Shown here one piece after another: positions 52,437-60,610 of a stretch of 64,000 bases of DNA. The position numbers and the translations under genes are program-made. Numbering within the stretch: the stretch's first letter is position 1; each line of letters starts with the position of its first letter. The notes under the pieces were generated by a model. It had not been told where the DNA came from, made no database searches, and saw only the letters and a program-made list of their open reading frames with translations. This stretch comes from Priestia aryabhattai (GTDB lineage: Bacteria > Bacillota > Bacilli > Bacillales > Bacillaceae_H): NCBI RefSeq assembly GCF_023715685.1, contig NZ_JAMBOQ010000009.1:5353-69352 (forward strand), read 5' to 3'.

Positions 52437-53418
52437 TCATTGAAAGCTCCTGTTCTGTTTGTTTATTCCGGAGACGTGATGCCACAGGTTGAATGGTTTT
52501 TCCATTCTTCTTTAATTGCTCGTTCCAATCTTTTGCTCCCTTTGGAATATCTGCTTTTACTAAATCAGCATTAACGATTTGGTTCATTTTGTCAATAAAT
52601 TCTTTTCCCCCTTGGTCATTATCGACAGCTAACACCATTTCTTTAATGCTTAAGCCTTCTCTTCGAGCTTCAATATAAGACTGAGCCACTGTTTTAGGCT
52701 TCAAGCCATTCATACTAATAAGGCGTGTATTCTGCAATTGATTCTCCTTTATACTCCAATAAGAAAGCACATCAATTGAGCTTTCAAAGAAATGAATCTT
52801 GTTTGGGCGACCAACGTCAATTGAAAAGCCTGTATGTGGGTTATCGTTCGGTAAGACTTGCTTAAAGGAACCTCGTTTATTGTTCATGGAAGCTGTTCCT
52901 TGCCGATCCGCCCCAATCACCTTTCCTTTGCCCCCGTGTTCACGCCATTTAAACACGACATTGTTCCGTTTGTCCTGGGCGATTAAGTCTTTTTGAAGCA
53001 GCCAGTTAACTAACCGAGGATCAATTTTACGCTCCTTTATCAGATAGTCCTTTACTTTGCTTTGATCCTTTACTTCTAACTCTTTTGGATAGCGAAAAGG
53101 CTCTTTTGATGTTGAAACCGACGGTTGTTCATGTGAAAGAGAAACTTCTTTATAATCCCCTTTATTAATATCTAATACGGCTTGTGGGAACGACATCCCA
53201 TAATACATTTGAGCGAAACTAATCGCCCCGTATCCTGTTTCATTGCGGCTATTCCAAGCGTACATGTTCCCTTTGATAAGTAGACTATCATGTTCGGTAT
53301 GACGGTAATACTTTCCCTCTTTCACAAAGCTTTCGCCTTTCGCTTCCAGATACGACAACAAATCAACATCTCGCGCTTTCATAACCTCCTCCTCCTTGAC
53401 ATGTTTTCGTTCTCCCAT
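52429..53418 (-). CDS. DUF3991/TOPRIM-domain protein
   Basis: A 329-residue protein with an N-terminal DUF3991-like region (SYLEAKGESFVKEGKYYRHT, then GYGAISFAQMYYGMSF) and a C-terminal TOPRIM fold: Glu in IHFFESSIDVLSYWS and the DxD-like VLAVDNDQGGKEF. Such proteins resemble primase/relaxase-linked TOPRIM proteins of mobile plasmids. Two good ribosome sites exist, GAGGGAGGG before 53418 and GGAGGAGG before an inner ATG at 53382; the outer start is listed. It is cotranscribed with the Mrr-like gene. Confidence 0.85.
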   Translation of the reverse strand: MGERKHVKEEEVMKARDVDLLSYLEAKGESFVKEGKYYRHTEHDSLLIKGNMYAWNSRNETGYGAISFAQMYYGMSFPQAVLDINKGDYKEVSLSHEQPSVSTSKEPFRYPKELEVKDQSKVKDYLIKERKIDPRLVNWLLQKDLIAQDKRNNVVFKWREHGGKGKVIGADRQGTASMNNKRGSFKQVLPNDNPHTGFSIDVGRPNKIHFFESSIDVLSYWSIKENQLQNTRLISMNGLKPKTVAQSYIEARREGLSIKEMVLAVDNDQGGKEFIDKMNQIVNADLVKADIPKGAKDWNEQLKKNGKTIQPVASRLRNKQTEQELSMNG

Positions 53419-53419
53419 C

Positions 53420-53785
53420 TAATCCCTCCCTCACTTCACCATATGAAAAAAGGGAGCTTTTCAGCCCCTCATTTTTCAATATTTTGCCATTTTTAGCGTT
53501 CTATTTCTTGCGTTTCTTTCCGTTTTTTTGAAGAATTTGCTCCATTATTCCGTGCAAAAAAATTGCACATTCATTTTGCAATTTTTCTTTTCTTATAGCT
53601 GATTTCATTAAGGAAACGGCTCTAAAAGGAATTTGTTACAGCTGTTCACCACTAGTATTGGCTCAAGTTGCATAAGAAAAAGCAGAGGAATGAACAACCT
53701 CTGCTTTTTTGCATTTAATTTTATTAAGTTACATGTAGATGTTGGATAAAGCTTGTTAATTTTGAAGGAGAAACCTTTAACTAAC
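53420..53785. other. Intergenic stretch
   Basis: Contains a terminator-like hairpin AAGCAGAGG/CCTCTGCTTTTTT (53676-53711) and a GTGCAAAAAAATTGCAC palindrome near 53553-53570. No gene is supported. Confidence 0.5.
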
Positions 53786-53789
53786 TCCC

Positions 53790-54311
53790 TTATTCCTTAC
53801 CTGAAGAAACTGATCCATATTCCTTATCAGATAGAGCAATTATGTCTGTATGTTTAGGTATATAACCCAATAAACGTAACATAGCTACAATTTGCCCCTT
53901 ATGGTGGAACTCATGTGTAATTGTATGCATGAGCAATTGTCGAGGAGTCTTTCTTATCCTATTAACCTCTGGTCTCCAAACAAGTTCTCTCTCAATAATG
54001 TCATCGAAGTTATCACTAAATTGTTCAAATACAGCATCTACATATGCATCTGCTTGGTCAAAATAAAGTTGAATATCACTTATCTGCATATTATTAATTA
54101 CTTCTTTTGTTAAAAGAGGCGATTTCGTTTGTAAAAGAACAAAAGAACCGAGCCAAGCATGGTAGCAACCCGCCACATGAATCAAAGAATCTCTTACACT
54201 CTGAGAACCAAATCCGAGTTTTTTTGTAAAATCACCTTCATTTAATTCTTTACATTGCTCTAATAAGATTTGACGTGTTTGTTTTACCCATTCATATTCT
54301 TGTTTTTCCAT
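53790..54311 (-). CDS. DinB-family protein
   Basis: A 173-residue DinB/DUF664-type four-helix bundle. Metal ligands are likely the His in HVAGCYHAWL and the pair in THEFHHKGQIV. The C-terminal MLRLLGYIP is typical. AAAGGAG supports the ATG. It is only distantly related to the other DinB protein at 32808-33323. Probable thiol- or small-molecule-transferase; unproven. Confidence 0.85.
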   Translation of the reverse strand: MEKQEYEWVKQTRQILLEQCKELNEGDFTKKLGFGSQSVRDSLIHVAGCYHAWLGSFVLLQTKSPLLTKEVINNMQISDIQLYFDQADAYVDAVFEQFSDNFDDIIERELVWRPEVNRIRKTPRQLLMHTITHEFHHKGQIVAMLRLLGYIPKHTDIIALSDKEYGSVSSGKE

Positions 54312-54460
54312 ACTTTCTACTCCTTTATTTGAATATTCCCACTTATATTATTACATTAATTGTACAGCAAATAAGAAAGGCCAACATTAATAAAAATTTA
54401 ATGTAGGTTCTCTTTATATAATGTGTAATTGACCAATAAAAAAGAGAGCTTTATGCTCCC

Positions 54461-54996
54461 TTACCTTTCGAGTTCCTGTTCTTCTTTTTTCTTTTTGACG
54501 GTGCCTGTACGTTTTTGGAATTGCATTTGACTGCCCACTTCCATACGGTCTTGAAAAGTAAGAGATTGTTCTTGAACTTGACCATTCATGACCCCCTTCT
54601 CGTTTTTAGTCATGGTTGAATTAATCTGATGTTCAAGTTTCACGACTTCCTCCTTTGTCATCCATCCATTTTTGATCGCTTGTGTTTTGGTTGAATAATA
54701 TTTTTCTTCAGCCGTGACACGCTCTAAAATGCTATCGCGCTTTTTCAAACAACTTTTTTAATTGCTTTTTCTCCTGCCCATTCAATTGATCCGATTGTTC
54801 AGTAAACAAAGAAGATGTCTTATTAGGGTTATCCATATAATCTTGATAAAGGGTAAACAGTTTCTCATGAGCATCCTGCTCTTTTTTAGCATCATCACGA
54901 TCTACATAATCAACATAATCCTGAAAAGCCTTTTTATCAGATGTAACAAATTTTGTTTTTCAACACTACGCCTGGAATAAAAGAAGGCGTACTCAT
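54461..54996 (-). pseudogene. Decayed MobP2-type relaxase
   Basis: From ATG 54996 the frame begins MSTPSFIPGVVLKNKI and shifts at an extra A; the next frame gives FVTSDKKAFQDYVDYVDRDD, then NPNKTSSLFTEQSDQLNGQE and KKLFEKAR, and a second shift leads to DSILERVTAEEKYYSTKTQA. The N-terminus fits MobP2-like relaxases that nick oriT, but the catalytic histidine triad region is missing between the second and third parts. Two frameshifts and an internal deletion make it non-functional. Confidence 0.65.
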
Positions 54997-55237
54997 TCCT
55001 CTCCCCTCATTTCTTGAATAAATCCATTGATTGTTTCAATTGCCCCTGCACACTTTTCCATCATCTTTATATTTCGATCAATGAGATGTTCTAACTCTGC
55101 TTCACGATCTTTTTGTTCTTGAAAAACAGCCAGTGTTCAATCTGACCTTTTAAGAATTCTTGACGAGAAATCTTTTTTTCTTTTGCGATTTCATCTATTT
55201 TTTTAACAGCAATTGGATCAATATTTCGTAAAAACAT
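54993..55237 (-). pseudogene. Mobilisation accessory (RHH-type) protein, frameshifted
   Basis: Starts MFLRNIDPIAVKKIDEIAKE and then KKISRQEFLKGQIEH, a ribbon-helix-helix protein like MobC/relaxosome accessory proteins. One-base shift follows; the continuation QEQKDREAELEHLIDRNIKM is in another frame and ends GFIQEMRGEE, overlapping the relaxase start as ATGA. Confidence 0.65.
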
Positions 55238-55299
55238 ATCTATGACATTCGTTCCTTTCCTGTAAATTGTGGTTCCCCACTAAAAAAGAGAGAAGAGAA

Positions 55300-55475
55300 G
55301 AGAAGAGCATAAGGGGTTTTTGCTATCACACGGGGTGATAGGCTAGGCAGAGCCTAGCAAAACCGTGATATCAAAGAAAGTCGATTAATGTCCCCTTTGC
55401 GTCCCCCTTTAAAATCCCAATGTCCCCTTTATGTCCCCCTGTTTTGGAGCCATGTCCCCTTTGCGTCCCCCTGTG
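55300..55475. other. oriT-like region
   Basis: Two adjacent inverted repeats, CTATCACACGGGGTGATAG (55323-55341) and GCTAGGC/GCCTAGC (55342-55358), are followed by AACCGTGATATC. Then come three direct repeats ATGTCCCCTTTGCGTCCCCC at 55388, 55420 and 55452, exactly 32 bp apart. It lies directly upstream of the mobilisation pseudogenes, where an origin of transfer is expected. Confidence 0.6.
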
Positions 55476-55480
55476 TTTTT

Positions 55481-55837
55481 TCACTTCATGGCTAAATCTT
55501 GCTGCTTTTCATTCAATTTTTGGAGCTTTTCTTGTAAGCTTTTTTGTTCATCTTCATAGAGCTGAATGCTCTCATCACTAGATTGAATGGTATCCTTTTT
55601 CATCGCAATTTTTGATTCCGTATCTGCTTTTTCCTCCTCCACTTGGTACTTCATATCACGTTGTAACTCGTTCATTTTTTGTTGCGTTTGATGTTTATGT
55701 TTCGCTTCTACCGTGATTGCTTTTTCATAGTTTTTCATTTTCTTTTTAACAAATTGTTTTTCTAAATCATTCACCAAAAGCGCATATTCTTGTTTGTTTT
55801 TTGTTCCTTTTCCCTCTTCACTTTTCCTTTTCCTCAT
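55481..55837 (-). CDS. Coiled-coil protein, about 118 aa
   Basis: Almost entirely charged helix: NKQEYALLVNDLEKQFVKKK in the first part, then KSLQEKLQKLNEKQQDLAMK at the end, with heptad-like leucines. There is no catalytic motif. It begins within the end of the next pseudogene upstream and sits in the mobilisation block; it could be a structural partner of the relaxosome. The start is uncertain, with no clear ribosome site. Confidence 0.45.
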   Translation of the reverse strand: MRKRKSEEGKGTKNKQEYALLVNDLEKQFVKKKMKNYEKAITVEAKHKHQTQQKMNELQRDMKYQVEEEKADTESKIAMKKDTIQSSDESIQLYEDEQKSLQEKLQKLNEKQQDLAMK

Positions 55838-56018
55838 TTTCTTGATATAGATCAAAGGCTAGTGCCTCCCAATTTGGAGATAAATCATTAATCCTTACCA
55901 CGTAATAGCCATCATCTTCATACAATAATTAAACAGGCAATTTCACGTTTTGATTCGCTTTTTATTGTGCAACAAAACTTACCTCTTCTTCATCTGTCTG
56001 ATCTAGTTTGATAACCAT
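55818..56018 (-). pseudogene. Small gene with two in-frame stops
   Basis: One frame from ATG 56018 reads MVIKLDQTDEEEVSFVAQ, stop, KANQNVKLPV, stop, LLYEDDGYYVVRINDLSPNW then EALAFDLYQENEEKEK. Both stops are consistent with CAA/CAG-to-TAA changes. No family was recognised. Confidence 0.6.
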
Positions 56019-56219
56019 ATCGAGTGAATTTCAAGTTGGACGATACACACATTTTTTAATGGTTACTGTTCCATTAATATTTGAACAAACAGAATCAAGG
56101 GTATTCTGTTTGTGGGTAGAATTTCTATATCTTGAAGAATAAAAACAGATATAGAATATTAACATAGGATTACTATAATTCATTATTTTTACAAAAAAAG
56201 AAAACTCTAAAGCCATATT

Positions 56220-56480
56220 TTTAATTTGAAAGTAAAGGTTGTTATTCTAATAATTAATAAACATTATAATCTCAACTAATTTTATATTTAATAATCAACT
56301 ACTATAGATTTACAGTAAGACTCCCCCATTTAGTTGAACTTAATCCTAACTCAAGTTCAACTAAATATTCATTCACTATAGAATTTCAGTCATATCATCC
56401 TTATAGTTCAACCTAAATTAAACCTAAAAGTAATTCATTACAGATTTGCAGTAAGGTTCCATCTATTAAGTTTAACTTAA
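56220..56480. other. AT-rich segment with GTTCAAC boxes
   Basis: No gene. It carries GTTGAAC at 56333-56339 and GTTCAAC at 56355-56361 and 56406-56412, plus GTTTAAC variants near 56469, the same box found at the partition promoter (27665-27781). It leads into the tandem repeats; together they look like an origin or centromere. Confidence 0.5.
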
Positions 56481-56483
56481 ATT

Positions 56484-56735
56484 AAACTTAACAGTTACTT
56501 CCTATAGATTTATAGTTAGATTTCATTCCTTAGTCTACTCCAATCTAAACTTAACAGTTACTTCCTATAGATTTATAGTTAGATTTCATTCCTTAGTCTA
56601 CTCCAATCTAAACTTAACAGTTACTTCCTATAGATTTATAGTTAGATTTCATTCCTTTAGTCTACTCCAATCTAAACTTAACAGTTACTTCCTATAGATT
56701 TATAGTTAGATTTCATTCCTTTAGTCTATTTAAGA
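56484..56735. repeat. Four tandem 63-64-bp direct repeats (iteron-like)
   Basis: Units begin with AAACTTAACAGTTACTTCC at 56484, 56547, 56610 and 56674 and continue TATAGATTTATAGTTAGATT then CATTCC...TAGTCTACTCCAATCT. The first two are nearly identical; the later two gain one T (CCTTTAG). They lie directly before the MerR-like gene and 1.5 kb before a candidate replication protein. Confidence 0.9.
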
Positions 56736-56852
56736 ACTTTGTTATAATGAACTAGAACTTTGGATTGTTTATTCTATCAAAAATAGCAAAAACACTGTAA
56801 ATCTAACACAAAATCCATCATTAAATCTCTCAAAAATCAGTGTCAGTTCTGT

Positions 56853-56880
56853 TATAATAGCAACAAATTTGTTGTTATTA
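56853..56880 (+). promoter_or_regulatory. Promoter -10 with overlapping palindromic operator
   Basis: TATAAT (56853-56858) is overlapped by the palindrome TAATAGCAACAAA / TTTGTTGTTATTA (56855-56880), just before the MerR-like gene. A repressor binding there would block its own promoter. Confidence 0.6.
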
Positions 56881-56906
56881 TACTTGAGAAGAGGAGGGGG
56901 TTAATT

Positions 56907-57599
56907 TTGAAACAAACTGAGGAAGAATTCAAACTAAGTGAAGTAATAAAGCTTACTGGGCTTTCTGACCAAACCATTCGAAGATATCAAGAGGATTTTA
57001 ATATTCAAGGAATCCGTACTCAAGGTGGTCATCGTCGCTTTAAAAGAGAAGAGATTGATATGTTACTTGAGGCTAAGAGATTAAAAGAAGAAAATGGTTA
57101 CTCTATTAAGCAAATTCGTTCACATTTTAATGGAGAAACAACATCTGAGATGTTAGAAAAGAATGAGCCTATGAAAACAGTTTTTGAGAAGAAAATAGTG
57201 AATTTAGAGGAACAATTAGCAGAGGCAACTGAGAAAATTGATTCTATGGTTCAGGTTTTAACAACATTTATGAAACAAAGTGGACAAACAAATCAAGAGA
57301 TTTTATCTCAATTTCAAGATGTACTAAAGGCACTCCCTGAAACATCTGCAACTACAAACAACCAAAGAATCTTAGAAAAAGAGCAGCGTCTAAATGAATT
57401 GAAAATTAGAAACAAATTAAAAAAAGAAGCAATTGAAAAATGGGTTATGTTACCCGAAGAAGAACGGAATATAACTGTGAAAACTGGTCTGTTTAGTTTC
57501 AAAAAGGAAGAAAATTATAATAAAAAGCGAGCTTTCATCGAAGATTATATAAGTGAACATTTAGTCGATCGGCTTGAAAGAGAGTATGATATTCAATAA
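56907..57599 (+). CDS. MerR-like DNA-binding protein with coiled coil
   Basis: A 230-residue protein, TTG start after GAGGAGGGGG. The N-terminal winged helix-turn-helix is MerR-like (LSEVIKLTGLSDQTIRRYQE, then TQGGHRRFKREEIDMLLEAK); a central coiled coil (residues about 95-130) and a basic C-terminal region with KKRAFIEDYISEHLVDRLER follow. There is no metal-binding motif. Its position after tandem repeats and a palindromic operator suggests a plasmid replication/copy or partition regulator rather than a stress sensor. A strong terminator (57646-57698) follows. Confidence 0.8.
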   Translation: MKQTEEEFKLSEVIKLTGLSDQTIRRYQEDFNIQGIRTQGGHRRFKREEIDMLLEAKRLKEENGYSIKQIRSHFNGETTSEMLEKNEPMKTVFEKKIVNLEEQLAEATEKIDSMVQVLTTFMKQSGQTNQEILSQFQDVLKALPETSATTNNQRILEKEQRLNELKIRNKLKKEAIEKWVMLPEEERNITVKTGLFSFKKEENYNKKRAFIEDYISEHLVDRLEREYDIQ

Positions 57600-57645
57600 A
57601 ATCAATGATTAATCTATTTTAATTAAATATGAAATAAAAAAAACG

Positions 57646-57698
57646 AAAGAGGCATTGCCCTTAGTTAAGCTGAATTAACTAAGGGCAATGCCTCTTTT
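57646..57698 (+). terminator. Terminator after the MerR-like gene
   Basis: AAAGAGGCATTGCCCTTAGTTAA / TTAACTAAGGGCAATGCCTCTTTT, 20+ bp stem (arms given in part). Confidence 0.85.
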
Positions 57699-57936
57699 AA
57701 ATAATGCTAGTTTAGAAGACCACTTATAGTGAAACTAAAAATTGCACTTTTTTATACTGATTGAGAGTAGAGAGAAAGATTTTGCTTTTTAGATAAATAT
57801 TTGTTTAATTATTTATTATCTAAATGAAAAAGATTAGCCCAAAATACTCGTTTTGATATATTTTGCTAATTTTTATTGAATTATGAGACTAGTTAACGCT
57901 ATAATAAAACTAACAAAAACGTGCGGAATAGAAAAA

Positions 57937-58019
57937 AGACTTCAACTGTTTAAGAAGTGCTGTCAACACTCTTAAACCGTTCACCCTAAACACAGTAGGG
58001 AAAACACTTGTCGAAGTCT
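57937..58019 (+). ncRNA. Structured RNA element, three-way-junction-like
   Basis: Outer arms AGACTTC (57937-57943) and GAAGTCT (58013-58019) enclose two hairpins: GTTTAAGAAGTG (57948-57959) with CACTCTTAAAC (57967-57977), and CCCTA/TAGGG with loop AACACAG (about 57984-58000). It lies 165 bp before the candidate replication gene, in a 480-bp gap. It may be a regulatory leader, a counter-transcript target or a replication signal; it matches no class recognised here. Confidence 0.5.
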
Positions 58020-58183
58020 CTTGTTAATAGATTTAGTTTTTCTATAAAATAAAACTTATGTTTTTATTTTATATGAAATTGACATCTATTTCAAGGGCTT
58101 AGTTCATCAAAATCAAGGCATTGTTTTCCTTTTTCGAGGGAAATAGTGTCTTTTTTGTGTTCCTTAAAGGAGACGATGAACAA

Positions 58184-59485
58184 ATGACAAAGATATTGAC
58201 CTGCTATTTAAAAGATGTAGATACCTTCAATGGACAATTCAAATGGTTATGGACCAACAAGTCCACACTTCGGAAAAAGAAAGAAGAGTTTTTAGAAATT
58301 CTTCGTACCCACTTTAAACAACAACAATCTGCCATACATAAAGAATTTCCTAAAAAAAGAATGGAAATGCTCGATTATGTCATCTATAACCTAGTCGCTA
58401 CGGGCATTCAAGCAATCCGTTCTGAAACGCTCATGAAGAAATTTAATGCCTCAAAAAGTACAGTTTCTCGTTTTGTGCGCTCGTTAAAAGCGACACCCTT
58501 TATACTTGTGGCACGATACATTAAAGAGGATGCAACGGGTACTCACCCTGATAGCTATGTATTTATCCTTAAAAGCCATAAAAACTTTCATCACATTTGC
58601 GACGAAATCTTTTTCGCCCATGACACAACAGGTGTACAAAGCCTTGAAAAAGAAGAAATGACCACTCCTGTGACACGTCCTGTGACGTCTCCAGAAAGTG
58701 ATGAAAACGTTGATATGACAAGCTTAGAGGCTGATAAATCACCTGATGCCTTTATTAACCTTGATTTACCTGTAAATCATATAAATAATCATTTAATGTC
58801 TGTTTCACAGTCCTTTACGTATATCAAAGGTGTGCCTAAAAAAGTCAATCAAGTCTATGCAGGTAAATATGGACATCAACTACAAGACTTCTATGCTCGT
58901 ATTCAAAATGCTGCAAAAGCCGTAAAACGAGATACAGAGATTACGATTGAAAAAGAGCAAATACATGAAATTGCGTATTCCACCATTGTTGGATTAGATA
59001 AATATGTGCATGAAGCTAATCATAAAGGAAAACCTTTAACCTTAGATAATATGTGCCAGTTAATCTATAAAATTGCGAAAAACCAATTCTATCAGTTGAT
59101 TGATCCTGAAAACGAGAATTATTCACCAGTATATCCAACTGATGAGGAAGTTATACATAAAAAAGAGTCATCTACAAAATTGTTTACACCAAAGCGTATT
59201 ATCCGTAAAGAAATCGTTCCTGATTGGTTAAAGGCTAAGAAAGATCAAGAGAAGGGTACAGAAAAAGCAGAAATATCTTTAGGTCAACAGTTAAAAATAA
59301 TTGAATTAAAGCAGAAATTAGGACAAGAGTTAACAACAGAAGAAGAGAACTTGCTGCAAGAACACTGCTCAACGTACAGTTCGTTAGAAATGGCGGAACT
59401 GAAACAAGATTTAGGACAAGCATTAACACCTGAGGAACAAGATTTATTGCACCAACATGCTAAATTAAAGGAACCAGCTTCTTAA
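58184..59485 (+). CDS. HTH protein, candidate plasmid replication initiator
   Basis: A 433-residue protein; AAAGGAGACG decides the ATG at 58184. The N-terminal third is basic with a helix-turn-helix (IRSETLMKKFNASKSTVSRF, then VRSLKATPFILVARYI). A variable linker follows, then a helical C-terminus with two near-repeats, LKQKLGQELTTEEENLLQEH and LKQDLGQALTPEEQDLLHQH. Its place after iteron-like repeats and a structured RNA, and its size, suit a Bacillus plasmid Rep protein, but no Rep family signature is certain. Confidence 0.55.
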   Translation: MTKILTCYLKDVDTFNGQFKWLWTNKSTLRKKKEEFLEILRTHFKQQQSAIHKEFPKKRMEMLDYVIYNLVATGIQAIRSETLMKKFNASKSTVSRFVRSLKATPFILVARYIKEDATGTHPDSYVFILKSHKNFHHICDEIFFAHDTTGVQSLEKEEMTTPVTRPVTSPESDENVDMTSLEADKSPDAFINLDLPVNHINNHLMSVSQSFTYIKGVPKKVNQVYAGKYGHQLQDFYARIQNAAKAVKRDTEITIEKEQIHEIAYSTIVGLDKYVHEANHKGKPLTLDNMCQLIYKIAKNQFYQLIDPENENYSPVYPTDEEVIHKKESSTKLFTPKRIIRKEIVPDWLKAKKDQEKGTEKAEISLGQQLKIIELKQKLGQELTTEEENLLQEHCSTYSSLEMAELKQDLGQALTPEEQDLLHQHAKLKEPAS

Positions 59486-59551
59486 TTTTTAAAAATAGTT
59501 AAAGCATCATAAGGACTTTCGCTATTTTTAACGTATTCAGTGTTTTAAGAG

Positions 59552-59636
59552 AGGACTTGGCAGGATTTGAACCTGCAAGACGCCAAAGTTGTATAGTGTA
59601 ATACGACTGGCTGCTCTGCCATTGAGCTACAAGTCC
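59552..59636 (-). tRNA. tRNA-like gene with a 20-nt anticodon loop
   Basis: An 85-nt cloverleaf on the minus strand: acceptor GGACTTG/CAAGTCC, D arm GCTC-AATGGCA-GAGC, and T arm GCAGG-TTCAAAT-CCTGC with the conserved TTCAAAT loop, all perfectly paired. The anticodon stem GCCAG/TTGGC closes 20 nt instead of 7; within it GTAT-TACACT-ATAC can form an extra hairpin. There is no encoded CCA. No normal anticodon can be assigned, so it is either a pseudo-tRNA or a mimic with another role. Confidence 0.65.
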
Positions 59637-59796
59637 ATACTAAAAGTATGCGCATAGTCTCTGTTTATATGTACGACAGGAGAAAATGTAGAAAGTGAAG
59701 AAATCTCTTAGAAGCTAAATTATTATTAAGGTATGTTTATTTGGAACACTGTTCTAAATAATAAATACCTATATATCTACGCAGGAGGAGAACATT

Positions 59797-60573
59797 ATGC
59801 CACATAAAATTACGTTAACCGGATCATCCACAGGACCACTTCGAGAATACGATCGCTATGTTGCCTTTGATATGCGTGAAAAAGGGTCACCATCTGCGCC
59901 TAAAGGGTTGAAGAAGAGTACGTTTATTTCGTACACGGTATTTGTTGCAAAGAAGGCTTTTAATAAAACAGGTCTCACGAAAAAAAGTATTATGCATGAA
60001 AAAATCTTAATTCAAGGAGAACCAACATTAGACATTCCGATTGATGAATGTCCTGGTGAAGTAGGCGTGATCTGTTTCCAGATTACCGTTCTCCCGAATA
60101 AAAAAAACAAAGAAACCAATGAATCAAACGATAAAAAAGAGGCCAAACAAGAAGCTTCTGCAGCAACACAAGAGGTTGCTGCTACCAAACAGGAAGAAAA
60201 ACCGGTAACTACTTCTCAACCTGTAGCAAAAGAAGAGAAGAAAGCTGAAACAGTACAGTCAGAAGTGAAGGAGACGCCTGTTCAAGACAAAAAGGCTGAG
60301 CCACAAAAGAAACAGATGCCAAATCAGCCAAAAGGGACACAGGATGTTTTAAGCTTTGATGACATTATCGTACCTGAAGAGTTCTTAAGGACACGTCCAA
60401 ATCCTGAAAAAACACAAAAGGTCATTGATTTTGTGAAACGCACAGGACGCTTAGATGAGCCTTTGACAATTGAAAAAGGGTCCAAGATTTTAAAAGACGG
60501 CTATCGTCGTTATGTCGTGGCCAAAACTGTCAAAATGGACAAAGTTCCGGTTACTTATGAATACCAGAAGTAA
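59797..60573 (+). CDS. Two-domain protein with C-terminal ParB-like domain
   Basis: A 258-residue protein. Residues 1-108 form an unrecognised beta-rich domain (HKITLTGSSTGPLREYDRYV, IQGEPTLDIPIDECPGEVGV) that could be OB-fold/SSB-like. Residues about 109-180 are a Lys/Glu/Ala/Gln-rich linker. Residues about 185-258 resemble the ParB/Srx N-terminal domain: IIVPEEFLRTRPNPEKTQKV, then LTIEKGSKILKDGYRRYVVA. AGGAGGAG precedes the ATG. It probably acts on plasmid DNA. A Sel1-repeat gene follows 37 bp later. Confidence 0.7.
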   Translation: MPHKITLTGSSTGPLREYDRYVAFDMREKGSPSAPKGLKKSTFISYTVFVAKKAFNKTGLTKKSIMHEKILIQGEPTLDIPIDECPGEVGVICFQITVLPNKKNKETNESNDKKEAKQEASAATQEVAATKQEEKPVTTSQPVAKEEKKAETVQSEVKETPVQDKKAEPQKKQMPNQPKGTQDVLSFDDIIVPEEFLRTRPNPEKTQKVIDFVKRTGRLDEPLTIEKGSKILKDGYRRYVVAKTVKMDKVPVTYEYQK

Positions 60574-60610
60574 GTGAAGTGAAAGTAGAAGCGTTAAGGG
60601 GGAGAACGTC

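Noticed and set aside
55388..55472. Short CRISPR-like array of 32-bp period
   Set aside because: Only three G/C-patterned direct repeats with very short, non-variable-looking gaps, next to mobilisation genes; oriT-like repeats fit better.
56031..56216. 61-aa minus-strand ORF
   Set aside because: Cys/Tyr-rich, AT-driven composition with no ribosome site; considered non-coding.
56484..56735. CRISPR array
   Set aside because: The 63-64-bp units are directly tandem with no unique spacers, and no cas genes are nearby.
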